DNA of 64,000 bases, taken from assembly GCA_003586115.2 (NCBI GenBank), contig QVOM02000034.1:138942453-139006452 (forward strand). Reading direction: 5' to 3'. Below, piece after piece: positions 12,000 to 23,761 of this stretch. Position numbers and translations under genes: made by a program. Position 1 is the stretch's first letter; every line of letters starts with the position of its first letter. This stretch comes from Salvator merianae. Lineage: Eukaryota; Chordata; Lepidosauria; Squamata; Teiidae. The notes under the pieces are model-generated. The model saw nothing but the letters and a program-made list of their open reading frames with translations, was not told where the DNA came from and did not search any database.

Positions 12000-12780
12000 G
12001 GAGAAGAAATATATATCTACTTAATGAGAAGAGAATCTGCTCTTCCTTGGGGGTATAAAAAGGTCACTTACCCAGACCAAGGTCACATTAATTAGTATAT
12101 TTCAGCCACTGAGTCATGGAAAGGCACTAAGAATTTGCTTCCATGGCTCCACGCACATGCATCCCCCATTTTTCTCTCTCTTTGTTTTTCTTTAACTTCT
12201 GGTTTTTCTGAATTTTAAATGTAATTAATAATACATTTTTAAAATCTCAAAAAAAACAAACCAAAGCTCTTGAATTTCAGGGGGCTCAATTTGGTCTCAG
12301 ACGTCTCAAACTCTCCAGTTCATTCTGGACCAGTTTAGCACATCTCCAGAGATGTGATATATTGTATATGTTATATAGACTTGTGTTATCTGAAGTAACT
12401 AGAAGAGGTAGTAAGAAAATGGGACAAGGAATGGAGTAAAACTACTGTGAGAAAGTTCTGGTGCTGTGTTCTAATAAAAGATTTGCTGTTGCTACAGTCA
12501 TGAAAAAGTATTTAGCCCACAGAGCATTATCCCAAAAGCCTTGGGAGTCATCAAGGTGGGGCTTTTTTGTTTCTGTTTTTTTATATTTATTGTTATTATT
12601 TTTCTATTTTTTAAAGTTTTTCTATTGTTGAATATACAGAAATTAATTAATACAATGCAATATAGTTTTTATAATGTACAATTATTCTCATAAACCAATA
12701 TTTAATATTTTCCCCCATTCCCTAGTGGTCCATTCTCCAATTATTTCTTCTGTTTTTCATTGTCTCTTCCCTTTCCTCTT
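12000..12780. other. No recognisable feature; A/T-rich
   Basis: Low-complexity A/T-rich sequence. 12000-12250 could be 5' untranslated sequence of the minus-strand L1, but this cannot be shown from sequence alone. Confidence 0.35.
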
Positions 12781-12785
12781 GATTT

Positions 12786-13350
12786 TTGGACACAACTGCA
12801 TGTAATTGTAAAAAGATACTAGGCCTGCAGATACAAAAAAACCCAAAGTATTTTTTGTTGGGACTATTAAATGAAACTTTGGACAAGATGCATGGAAGAT
12901 TATTACAGTACATGATTACAGTGGCAAGATTTCTTTTCATGCAAGAATGGAAGAGCACAACTCAACCTATAATAGAAAATTGGTGTGTCAAGTTGTTAGC
13001 TATGGCAGAAATGGGCAAGTTAACTACCTTGAAGAGAAAAAAAGTCTTTAACTTCTTTTTCAAAAAATTGGGAAGCCTTCATAGACTTTCTATGTGAAAA
13101 ATGAGAAAATGTAGGATTTGAAACATAGTTCATTATTATTATTAAAAAAAAAGAAGAGACATGTAGAATTACATAGAGAGAGTTATAATGTAACATTATT
13201 TCTAATGGTAAAGAAAGCAATCAGAAGTCACTTTTATTTTTTATTTTTATTGATATATTTTTGTGTATTATTTTTTGTTTCTGTTCCTTCTTCCAGTGAT
13301 TTATTGTTGTCCCTGTGTTTAATCTATGCTCTAAACTATAATACAATTTA
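12786..13350 (+). mobile_element. L1 ORF2 C-terminus and 3' UTR
   Basis: The reading frame 12786-13097 contains a GRLLQYMITVARFLFMQEWK block, then IIENWCVKLLAMAEMGKLT. These correspond to the last part of ORF2 in the L1 at 36-3394, where the matching blocks are NMVTAARIVCAQKRK and VGDWLVKMMELTEMDKVT. The AT-rich sequence after it resembles L1 3' UTR. The 5' part is missing, so this is another 5'-truncated copy. Confidence 0.72.
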
Positions 13351-14108
13351 TCCAAAAATATCATGTTGCACTAGTCCTTTGGCTCAGTTGCCTCTTCACA
13401 GCACAGCATTTAGAGAAAGGCCATTTTTTAGCTTTGGAGTTGCTACTGATAAACCAACAAGCTTCTACTGATTATCAAACAGCAGTAGAACAGCATCATT
13501 CATTTGTGGATGCCTCTTAAGAGAATTAAATAGCTTTGGATAGTGAAGGCATAGCTGAGTCAATTAATGAGCCTACTACCTCAGTTGTACAAGCCCTCTA
13601 CACTGAAAATCAAAGTTCATGTTTATTGCTGATCTCTTATATCACAAGCAAAAAATATACTACTCTAAACAAATTGGCTAAACTCTGAAATATCTTGGAA
13701 AAAAACCTTATTGGTAGAGCACTGAGTGTTGTTCACTGAATCAGTTCCAGAAGTACTAAAGAGACAGTTAAAAACCAAAGAGACAGAGCATAATATTCCA
13801 CATTGGACCTTTATTCAAGCAAATGCTAATTTAGCAAGTTCAAGTCTGGCAGAAGAGGATCAGTTAAACACCTCAAGATCTTTTAAGACACTTACCGAAA
13901 AAGCAACCAGAAAACAGCTTTGGGTTAGCTTGCAGCCAAAGTTTCCATACCATTCAAACTATAAAGAGCAGTTTGGTGTGAAATTGATATAGGTTGTGCC
14001 AAGCTCTCTAATTGCTCCCTAGCTCAACTGAACTAATCAACCCAACTGAGGGAGATCAGTTCAAGGCAAACTGAACCAGCATGTGCCTATAGCAAAGCTT
14101 CCCAAGGG
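13351..14108. other. No recognisable feature
   Basis: No gene, RNA or bounded repeat recognised. Confidence 0.45.
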
Positions 14109-14280
14109 AATGAAAAAAAAAAAAACAGTTCATCAGGGACTTTGAAGCAATGTTAAACCAAGGAGTTAATGAGGCCAGAAGGACTACTTGAGCTATTGTC
14201 CTTCTGGCCTCATTAACTTTTTGGTTTTAACGTTGCTTCAAAATCCCTGACAAACAGGGACTTTTTCATTATTTGCCAAG
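14109..14280. mobile_element. Foldback MITE
   Basis: Two arms of about 80 bp (14109-14183 and 14199-14280) are inverted copies around a 15-bp loop, with outer ends AATGAAAAA and TTTTTCATT. The sequence GTTAATGAGGCCAGAAGGA is matched by TCCTTCTGGCCTCATTAAC. Confidence 0.75.
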
Positions 14281-14312
14281 TGCTTGTTTTGTTAAGAAAA
14301 TGACAGATAAAT

Positions 14313-14474
14313 GGAACAGAAAGGGATAGGAGTACTATATAGTACTTTCTTTTTGATCTGTTCCCTTTGTCTCAAGTTACAGTTTGTATTTTCTTATACC
14401 TTGATAATTGGGACTAGATAGAAGAAAAACAAAATAAAATGCCACAAACTGCAGCTTGAGATAAAAAGAACAGA
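14313..14474. repeat. Two overlapping inverted repeats
   Basis: GGAACAGAAAGGGATA (14313 on) pairs with the region to 14365. The segment 14360-14389 also pairs with 14445-14474, where CAAGTTACAGTTTGT is matched by ACAAACTGCAGCTTG. The arms share one central segment, so two alternative hairpins are possible. Confidence 0.6.
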
Positions 14475-14480
14475 ACAAAA

Positions 14481-15480
14481 AGGAAAAAGTCTGTGGAAGC
14501 TAAGAGAAAAATGCTTCAGAGAAGTATCCATTTCAAGATATGATCGATGTTTACAAATAAACCATAATATTGCAAAATGTCATAAATCTCCAGTAATTTC
14601 TTCATCTAGAGGAGTCTAGAACATTTAACTGCCTGCAAAAGTGAGTTGCATGTGATACTCCTGCTTTGGCGAGATGCTTATAAAGGGAGAAGCGCCTTTC
14701 CAAGCAGTCTTGAATGACAGGCACAAAGCAATTTAGTGATGGTTATGGATCAGATTTATGATCTAAAACCCCTTGGTTGCCTTGGTTTTACTGGGAGATG
14801 AGCAGAATATCTTTCTCACAAACATCCAACCTACTTTGAGGCTGCATTCACATGCAGTTAAAAAATGAAAGCGCCTCTGAGGCATCTGGGAGACAATTCA
14901 CAAGTGGGACTGTTCACCCACCAGTCTGCCCCTCCTCCTCACATGAACAATGTAGACTAGAAAAGGTTAGATTGCTTCCAACCCAAAGGGCAAGGCACAT
15001 GGTGTCTGAACACTGCATGCCTCACCCTCCTCATTCTCATTGAAGAGAGAGGATACAGACATCTTCAAAAAGAGTACACACTCATATTTTTAACACATTG
15101 GAAATGGTCCTGGAAGGAAACCATTTTAGTCTGTCAAAAAATACCACCAAACAGGCTTGAGTACCTGTTCTAGTTCCAGAGCACCCTTAAAGGTGAGTTT
15201 CCCCAAAGCCTGGTAGCAAATTGCCTGCAGAAAGAAAATTCAGTCCAGACAGCTCTGATGATACTACACTCCAACCCCAAGCTACAGATATTCACTATTA
15301 AGTGCTTCCCCACAGAGCTGGATGGCAAGGCAGTCAGCACTAGTAGTTAGCAGGACAGGAATAAAAAGAAACAAAAACCTTCATGCTTGTCTGGGACCCA
15401 TGACTGAGCTGGATTCATCTATATTACAATGCTTGGGAACTGTGGGCATGAAGATACTATACGACTCAGCCAGATCTTGT
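14481..15480. other. No recognisable feature
   Basis: No gene, RNA or bounded repeat recognised. Confidence 0.45.
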
Positions 15481-15541
15481 CAAGATCAAGCCACCCTTTC
15501 CCCCCTCTTCTTCCCTTACAGATTCCATACCAACATTCAAA

Positions 15542-16700
15542 TGGGTTGAGCAAGGAATTATCCTAACATCTTTATTATTTAATTTTTATGTCAATTTATT
15601 AGACAGAAGATTTAATAAGCAGGACCACCATTTCCTTAAGTTTGGAGTGAAATTTGTGAACACCCTTTTATATTGTAGCAATATGTTCCAGGACATCAAC
15701 GGAACTAAAAACAGCTTTGAAAACATTAGCACGGAAGAGGAACTTATCATCCATTATCAAGGTCTTAATATGCGCAGGGCAGCCTAGGAAACATGTGCAG
15801 GAAATTAACAAAGTTACTATTGAACTTGTGAAATTTTTAAATACTATGGAATAGTCTTTTAGGTCTCTGGGAGAGCAAATGCATGTAAGAAATCACAGCA
15901 CAATCTGCTTGAAGGAGCACAGCAGCTGTAGTTAAATTCTATCTGACCTACAATAGAAACTATATACCCTCAGTATTTACACCCTTGAAGGCTAAATCTC
16001 TGTCATAGCTATTGTATGGGACACAGTTGGATGGTCAAGGCAACTTTAAACTTCTTGAAGCTGTTCAGTCTGTTGCTTAGAGCTGTTTTTGATGTTCTCC
16101 AATGCATGCCCAATGCTTTTTAAAGAATGGAAGCAGAGATTATTACAGCTAGGACCGAAGTTCAAATTGCAATCAACCAGCATTGGCTTGAAATAAAATT
16201 TTACCCTACTGGCTTCTCCTCTTTGCTATTGGAAAATGTTTCCAAATCTTCCTGGAAGAAATAGTCGAAGAGTGTAAACTAAAATCCTATTGCCTTTTGC
16301 CAGATGTCCTTCTGGACTAGGTTATGAAAAGGCTAAAGCTGTTATTCTTCAGTGCATAATGGATATTGAACATCAGAATAACCCAGTAGGGCAGTCAGCT
16401 TCCCAACACTGAAAGACCTACCTGCAGTCTTGGAATACTATCATGTCTATTTAATCTGACTTACAAAGTGTGTTTATGTTGGTGTACTGTAGAGCTTCAC
16501 CATCTGCCACCTTAAGTGGGAATTATACTAAAATATCCTATCAACAGCATATCTGCCCTTGTAATGTATTAGAAGGGGAATCAATAGAGCACTAATTACT
16601 TCCCTTTATACAGGACCATGTCATAAATAGATCACACTGTTATTAGCAGATTTTCCAGTTTTATGATTATCCTATTTTAGCTGATCTAATTCCAAAGTAT
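15542..16700 (+). mobile_element. Degenerate non-LTR element, R4-like
   Basis: An open stretch at 15542-15787 reads WVEQGIILTSLLFNFYVN, the reverse-transcriptase 'QGC.LSPLLFNLYIN' block, then NTLLYCSN where LLYADD is expected, so the catalytic pair is lost. Downstream, a frame near 16005 reads LLYGTQLDG...KLLEAVQS. One near 16555 reads CPCNVLEGESIEH, resembling the C-terminal cysteine/histidine region of R4/Dong-type LINEs. Multiple stops and frame changes mark it as dead. Clade assignment is by motif memory and uncertain. Confidence 0.5.
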
Positions 16701-17330
16701 ATCTGGAAGTTTCAAAATTTTGCTCAGCTATTTTATAAGACAAGGATGAAGTTTTATTGAATGCATTCTATTACGTTATTTTGTTTGTAGTTTTGTTCTG
16801 ATCATTGACAATGCATTTTATCATCTATCAAGCCACAGGAGATAAAGCAGTATTTGATTTAACTTGGGTTTCTTTTCCTCCAGTTGGCTGAAAGAACAGC
16901 TTGCCTAGGTTCTCTGTTGGTGAAAGGCAATGGCTGTTACATGTACCCACTGTAATGCAGACACTATTAGCCCTGCCATACAGGAGCAGGAGCACAGACA
17001 TTCTTACTATATACAAATGGACATGGATCCCATGAAATATAAGTCAGAAAAGTTTCAAATACAGGGAAACTGACCAGAATCCTGGACCCTGTAGAGACCA
17101 AATTTCCTCTGCTTATCTCTTCAATAACTTAACCTGGCTGCTTGAGTCAGCTCAGGAAATTACGCATTAATGGTTAACAAAAGATGTGGGCAAGTATCTG
17201 GCCATCAAAACTAGTCCTATTGTTCAAGACTACATCTTGAGAACTTCTGATTAAGAATGCAAACAGCAGAATTTAAGCTCATCAACCAGCATAGTTGTCT
17301 GTTTATCTCTCTACATGACCAAACACACAT
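16701..17330. other. No recognisable feature
   Basis: No gene or clear repeat recognised. Confidence 0.4.
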
Positions 17331-17379
17331 CTTTGCCCAACTAAAAGGAAGCTTGCTCCTTTTTGCTACTTGGGAAAAA

Positions 17380-18240
17380 GAATATAAAAGTTCAGGTTTT
17401 TCTATTAGGAAGAAGAAACATTAGAGAGAAGAAGAAGAAACATCTGAGGGAATAAGAAGAAGAAACACGTAAGAAGTCAGGAAGAATGATCATCCATCTC
17501 AGCCCCATTTTCCCTGGCTGAGAGCTGCTTTTACCTCTCTCCTGAAATGGAGAGGGAACAGATTTTTCTAAGAAGCTGCTTGATCCTACTGCGTGCTTGT
17601 GATTTCCTTTATTTTCCTTCTTGAGCTGATTTCACTTGAAGAGGGATTCCATATCTCTCTCCATGCCCCTTGGCAAAAGAGCTGTTTTTTCTCTAAAGGA
17701 GTGAGGGTTGTGGAGCCTCTTCCACTTCCCATTCTCTGATTTTTAACCCATTTTGCCTGCAAGAGACCTATGCATCTTTTCCTCCAAATTTTCCTTTTTG
17801 GCATGATGAAGCTTTACCTGGAGAAGACTACAGATGGGTGAGATTTACCCCTTTTGTGCTAGGAACCTCTCTAGTCTCCATTACTAGCTTCTCCCAGACT
17901 CTCTCACTTTCTTCCCCCTTCTCCCCCTTTTACACACACTAACTAGGTCTCCTTACTTAAGTTTGGAGCCAAGCCTTTTTCTTTTCCTTTTCCAAATGCC
18001 AAACTACCTATGCTACCTATGAAACTAGCTGATTCTAACACATTACATTGTTTATTGCTATTTCTTTGGATTTCAATCTTTTTGCTGGGTTCTAATAAAG
18101 ATGCACCATTCTTTTCAAGGATTACCTCCTCTTTATTTGCATTTTTGTGTCAGTTTAGCGTTATTAAAACCTGGACCGATAAATCGATCCCTAAAAAGAT
18201 CTAATACCTGGGCAAGTTAATTCCCAGAACAACTCACACT
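17380..18240 (+). mobile_element. Possible LTR-like region
   Basis: AATATAAAAG at 17381-17390 and TAATAAAG at 18092-18100 have the order of an LTR promoter and polyadenylation signal. A short triplicated GAAGAAGAAACA motif lies at 17408-17485. No bounding TG...CA with a duplication was found; the distance between the signals is long, so the call is weak. Confidence 0.22.
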
Positions 18241-20500
18241 CAGAGCATGGCCTGTAACACCACCATGGCCACGAAGTCAGGGCACCAAAAGGCAAGATAT
18301 TCCATTCCCCACTCCTTTATTTCTTTTGTCGCCCCCACTATCCACCTTTTCAAACTGCTGGGGTGTCCAAATGGCTATGGCTCATATATCTAACTTGATA
18401 GCAGTCCATCATTGCTGGGTTACACCACTGATCATGGGTTTTCATGACAAGAAGTGATAAGAGATGGAGGTTAGGTGTCTTAGCTGGTACTTTCCTTCAG
18501 TGCCAGTGCTTGGGAATCAAAGAAAAATACTGGAATATTTTGGGAGTTACCTGGAATGGAAAGTGTGTTTACTTGAGTATGTAAACTTCTACATGCAATT
18601 ATATAGTATAAATAAACCAACACACTGCTTTTGAACAAAGAATTGCTTTGCTGTCATATCCTTGCCTTTATTTTCTGGGCCCGTGTTACTGGTCTTGCCA
18701 TAGGATAGAGATCAAATAAGTAAAAAGAAAGTAATACTAGGAGTCAGACCCCATTTCCATGTTAACAATTCGTATTCTGGGACAGGATGGGATGCCCTGT
18801 CCTGGGATACACAACCTATCCCATGCTGGGATGGGTTCCTGCTGAAGAGGGAAAGACCCTCCGCAGTGGAATGGCCTGTGCTGCCCCAACTCCAACCATC
18901 ATCATCAAAGGATGGGCACAGCCTTCAAGGTCACCACTCAGCCTCTGAAGGCTGGGAACTTTTTGTTCCAGGTCTTTGGAGTTTCCAGCCAGGCCTTAAT
19001 CAGGGATGTGCCTCCTTTCAGAGGTACTTCTGAAATCCTTTCCCATATCCCAGAACAATGGGCCAAATGCCTTCCACCCATGACCCACTCTTCCAAACTA
19101 GGGACACCAGAGACTTTTCATGGAGATCTACCAATAGAGCAAGATAAGGTGTCGTTTTGGGTGCCCTATCCCACTGTATTGCTCCATCCATGCAGATGGA
19201 GCATGCTAGATGGGGCAAGACCTCCCTTAGCCCATAATATATTGAAGAAGGGAGCCCGCTGGACCCCTTCTGAGCACAAGATTACAGTCCATGTGGAAAG
19301 GGCCAGACTACATTAATGGTAGGTGACGTACTACAAGCTAACTTCTCCATAGCTCTATTTCCCATGCTTCCACCCTGCTGCCAGTGCCAAAGGTGTGGAC
19401 GTATCTGTGTTGCCTTGTTTTCTTCAGCACACAGGGAAGGATATTGCCAGATTCACCAGGGAGAGACCACTAGCTTGCCTTTTTAGCCCTGGCTTCTTCT
19501 GTTCCTGCTCCATCTGGATCTTGCTTTCCCCTGTAGCCTGTTGCCTCTGCTCAAAGTTACAACTGCCAGACTGAAGCCTTTTAATCTGAGGCTTCTGACC
19601 TAAGGCCACTGATCCTGTCAGATGTTTTGCAGAGAAGAAACAGCTATTTCTGCCTCAATGTATTTATTTAAACTTATTTCTTGTATTTATATTTTTTAAT
19701 GTCCTATGTTTAATGCATATTTTCCCTAAGCATTCTTTTGACTTGGAAAGTGAATGAAAATGAAAATGAAATGAATGAATGAGTTCAGAAATGACCAGCT
19801 TCTGGAACCATTTCCTGTATTTGAGAAAACGTTCTCAGCCAGAAACACTGAAGTTAGGGAACAGAAGTTCCCTGACTATAATGCTTGCAGCTCAAAGATT
19901 GTCAGAGAAGGAGGGCACAAGAGATCATGACAGTCCAGCCAGGTTTATTGCTAGCTATTTAGCAGAGTTTACTCACAGGGAGAATGAAGCTAATAGACGA
20001 TCTAGGCAGTGTGATAATAATCACCTGGAAAATAAACAGTTCTGCACACTAAGTTGAACTGTTTGTGAAGAGTTCTGTCCAACACACAGTGAAGTGGCTT
20101 AGGTTGAATTAACACACTATGCTGAAAGTTCATGCCCAAATCACAGCTGGCCTCTCTAATCATCTGTTTCCCTATTTTTTCTAGTTAAACAGCATGTACT
20201 TGAGTTTTCTTCTCAGGTGTCTCCTCTGGAGAGGACTGGGTGGCTAAATGCCACTATCAGAAAGCTCTTCAGGCAGTTCCAGCTGCTGAGCCTGAGGGAT
20301 TTGCCATCTCTCCTCCCCGTGAACTGACTGCGGATCCTGAGCACCTCCTGATTCTGGTAAATCCTCCTCAGCAAGGGTGTTGGTAGCAGGACTATGGGAA
20401 CTGAAATCCTCTGCCTCTTCTATAGTTGGGAAGTCCTGAGCCAAAGTCATGGTTCGCTGCTTTTTACTGGGAACTACTAGATCCTGCTACTTACCTCAGA
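18241..20500. other. No recognisable gene
   Basis: Contains a reading frame at 18912-19316 (134 codons, plus) and one at 20244-20450 (minus), neither recognised. A small hairpin (GGGACAGG...CCTGTCC) lies near 18780. Some of this is probably old repeat. Confidence 0.4.
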
Positions 20501-20504
20501 CATG

Positions 20505-20622
20505 GGATTTTCCCTGGATTGCATTGGGACTGCTAGGCTTGCCTGTAGCATTCCCAATGCAATGTTGGTTGCAAAGTGCAGAAAATGCAAGGGAAGCCAT
20601 TGCAATGTCATGGGAAATCCAA
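20505..20622. repeat. Foldback repeat
   Basis: Nested inverted repeats: outer GGATTTTCCC against GGGAAATCC, inner ATTGCATTGGGA against TCCCAATGCAAT. Confidence 0.5.
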
Positions 20623-20724
20623 TAGTGACACTTGGTTTCCCGTAGTAGCCCAGTTTACCTGTATGTCTGGCAAGATGCAAATGAAATTGTCTCACTGGTG
20701 ACTTCTGGGAGCCAGCCAGCCAAG

Positions 20725-20760
20725 CACACACAGACACACACACACACACACACACACACA
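20725..20760. repeat. (CA)n microsatellite inside a hairpin
   Basis: Eighteen CA dinucleotides with one G interruption. The flanks are inverted: CTGGGAGCCAGC before and GCTGGCTCCCAG after, so the CA run forms the loop. Confidence 0.9.
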
Positions 20761-20789
20761 GGCTAGATGCTTAGCTGGCTCCCAGAAAT

Positions 20790-22028
20790 CCCCAGCAAGG
20801 AGATTTTGTATATAACTCACCGGACATGCAAGTAAGCTGGGGTTTGCAGCAAGCATCTGGTGGGACAAGGCAAGAAGCAATTGCAGGATCTTATTTATAT
20901 CCTGCATTGCCTCTTGCCATCTGGGGGAGCCTTTAAATCTAAATGTGTGAGACAGAGAGAGAATGTGTAGGAGTCTGACTAAGAATTCGACCTTGAATAG
21001 CTGTGAGCCATATGTGTGTGTTTGATTTGAGCATGTAAATGCACACTTTTGTTTAACTTAGTACTTTGCATATGTGAATTTGTGTCAGTTGGAGTGTGAG
21101 ATGGATGATCAGAAAAGCGGGGAGAGAGAGTTCATTTCAGGGGAAGGAGAATGTATCTTAGGAGCTTCCCTTACGGAAAAAAACTGGCTGGCTGACAAGT
21201 TGATTTTAACCCCATCTGTGCAAGATGTCTCTTTTTTCATCTTTGCCATCTTCGTGTTCCAAAATTCTATAGAGAGATTCCTTGCTCTTCAAAGACTGAT
21301 TTTGGAAGCAGAAAAAAAAGCCCTTGAGGGAGAGGAGAGGGGGTAAGCAGCAAGAATTCTTAAAGCTAAAAGACTCTCTAGTTCACTTGATGCTGTTCTG
21401 ATTTTGAAAATTATAGGCAAGGGGTACACAGTGAGCTAGGAGTGGGCCAGGGGCATAACTACCATTGTATGAGCCCAGCATTATACTAGAATCCCTAGAA
21501 ATAAGAGAAAACATTTCTGACGTCATTGGCTGGCTGCTGAGCTCACTGTTTATTCATCATGACACCCTGTGCTTATTTTTTTGTTTTAGCCTGTATGATA
21601 TGTATAAGATGGACAACTTGTTTCTTTGCCATTCCACCCTAGCCATGCCCTTAGCACAAGTAAACAGATGAACAGAGGAATAGGAGGAGCTCCCCAGCAG
21701 TCGCAAAGTCAAGCAGCACCCCCACCAGTGCAAATATGGGGCATCAGAACTTCCTCAGGAAGCTCACAGCAGGGACTGCTGGGGGGGGCAACCTACTTGC
21801 ACCCATCCCTCCCCACCCACATGGTATTGTTCCAGTGTGGTTGCTTGACAGCTCATGGGGGCATTCTGAAGAACAAAGTGGCCAGTTTCTTACAGGCAAA
21901 ACTTGATCCCACATTATACTAGCTAACAAGAAATCTGTAAGGCCAAGGAGAAGGCTTGGGCTTAGACAAGCAACAGATGCCTTTTCCTTCTCTTAGAATA
22001 CAAAACTAAGGACATGGCTGTACTTAAG
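20790..22028. other. No recognisable gene
   Basis: The reading frame 21074-21346 (90 codons, plus) is not recognised. No repeat boundaries seen. Confidence 0.4.
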
Positions 22029-22222
22029 TTTTAATCCACTTTGGATCAACCTCCAGAATGAAGAGAATGCATCAGCAAATTGACAAGCTCTTTTCTTTCT
22101 ACGTTGTCTAACTTAAAAGTGTTTTTTTCTGAAAAATTGATAAATTCTAGTTAAAATCCCATAAGAAAGGTTAAAGTTTGGAGTGTGTTATCAAGTGCAT
22201 TTTGGGAAGCTAGACCTTAAGT
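22029..22222 (+). repeat. Dispersed repeat, copy 1
   Basis: Aligns in the same orientation with 23583-23761. Shared blocks are TTTTAATCCAC, GATCAACCTC, AAGTGTTTTTTT, AAATTCT and GCATTTTGG. No coding capacity. Confidence 0.65.
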
Positions 22223-22545
22223 GTTCCTAGGGGTGAGGAGGAAGGCATTCATCTTTTTCTCTTTTTCCTTGCTTTTTCTATTTCTATTGCTGTTTTATTT
22301 TATTTATTTCTTTTTGCAGCACTGGAACTAATGCACAGTGGTGCTAAACCTCAGAACTGTGCACTCCACAGTACTGTATATTGTTTAAAACAAATGCAAT
22401 GAATATAACTTTGGAATTCGGCAACTAAATCCCTGCCTCCTACTCTGTCTAGCAGCTAGACAGCAGCTCTCCCTCCTTGAACAAAGATCTTTCATCTAGA
22501 AGAGATGAGAAATGAGCAAAGGAGAGACTAGGCACACTTTTGTCA

Positions 22546-22600
22546 AAGGAAGGAAGGAAGGAAGGAAGGAAGGAAGGAAGGAAGGAAGGAAGGAAGGAAG
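22546..22600. repeat. (GGAA)n microsatellite
   Basis: About thirteen uninterrupted AGGA/GGAA units. Confidence 0.97.
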
Positions 22601-23129
22601 ATCTTTTTTAAACACTGAAACTGCACTAGTCCTTGTTAGTGACCCAACAAGAAAATTGGGTCCTAATATTCCATAAATTGAATGCCAACTAAGTTATACG
22701 TATTTGAAAATGTGTAGTTATAACATGATTATTATGATAGCCTGTATAGGAGTATCAGCGTTGTTTGGAAAATCTGAGGGGGAGTTTCATCTATCAACTT
22801 CTTGCTTTGTGGTACTGCTGATTTAAAAGTCTGAGCCTCTGTTTGGAATAGTTATCTTTCTATTTCTCATATTTTGTAGGTTGACAAGAAAATCATAGTA
22901 TTACAAGCACTGCAAGGACTGAATGCCTGCTCTTCCTATCGTACATCAACTGAGCCCTCTTCTCTGTCCTTCTTGTTCTCCTTCTGCCTCATCATTCTAT
23001 AGCTCAGGGCCTGCTCAGTCTCCATTGGACTCTTTGGCTGTGCTCACATGGGCTGGTAGACTAGCCCAATGGAGCTCCTGGAACACCACAGACCAGTCTA
23101 AAGAGAGGTTACACCTCCCAATAGAACAC

Positions 23130-23376
23130 TGCATCAGATGAGGTGTTGGACTGGGCTATCGCTTGAAAGTGGCATCATAACCCACTTCAACCTTGGTCCT
23201 CTTCTATGTAGTCCATGCTATGTCCCAAGATGGTATATTGGACCAGCTGCTTGTGTGTTGACAGCATACAAGCAGCTGGTCCAGTATACTGGGACCAAGA
23301 AGCCTGGCAACATTTTGTTTGGCACCCAGAATTGCTCCAGAAGTGGGCCACTCCTAGATGCCCAGCTAAAACAGCC
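23130..23376 (+). mobile_element. Dispersed palindromic repeat, copy 1
   Basis: Aligns with 43808-44043: shared GATGAGGTGTTGGAC, ACCAAG, CCAGAA, AAGTGGG and GCTAAAACAGCCCCAG. The centre (23233-23289) is a near-perfect inverted repeat with GGACCAGCTGCTTGT matched by ACAAGCAGCTGGTCC. Non-coding. Confidence 0.65.
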
Positions 23377-23582
23377 CCAGATAGCAACTATGAGGCTACG
23401 AACCTTTGTTCCCAGTCTCCATATTTGAGTTGAGATGGATCATTTGCAATGTGGATGGTCTTTGACATTCGCTGCTGACTGCCTGGCCCATCTTTGGCCA
23501 GAAAACTTGATCTAACCTAGAATGGGTCTGGTATAGCATAAGATAACACATGCCATGCAGAAATCAATCAAGTCCTGGTTAA

Positions 23583-23761
23583 TTTTAATCCACCTTTGAT
23601 CAACCTCTAGAGTAAAGAGAACCCATCAGGGAAGTCATAAACCCTTTTCCTTCCATATTTTCTAACACAACATCCAGTCAGGAAGTGTTTTTTTACCCTA
23701 AAGTGGGTTAAATTCTTTGGTGTATTACTTAAATGCATTTTGGAAGGTTGGGCCTTGAATG
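23583..23761 (+). repeat. Dispersed repeat, copy 2
   Basis: Second copy of the repeat at 22029-22222, 1.55 kb downstream in the same orientation. Confidence 0.65.

Noticed and set aside
16931..18260. A 1.3-kb LTR bounded by TGTTAC...GTAACA
   Set aside because: The ends are inverted but too far apart, and the flanks share no duplication.
20477..20907. Frames with VCVCVC repeats
   Set aside because: Product of the CA microsatellite.
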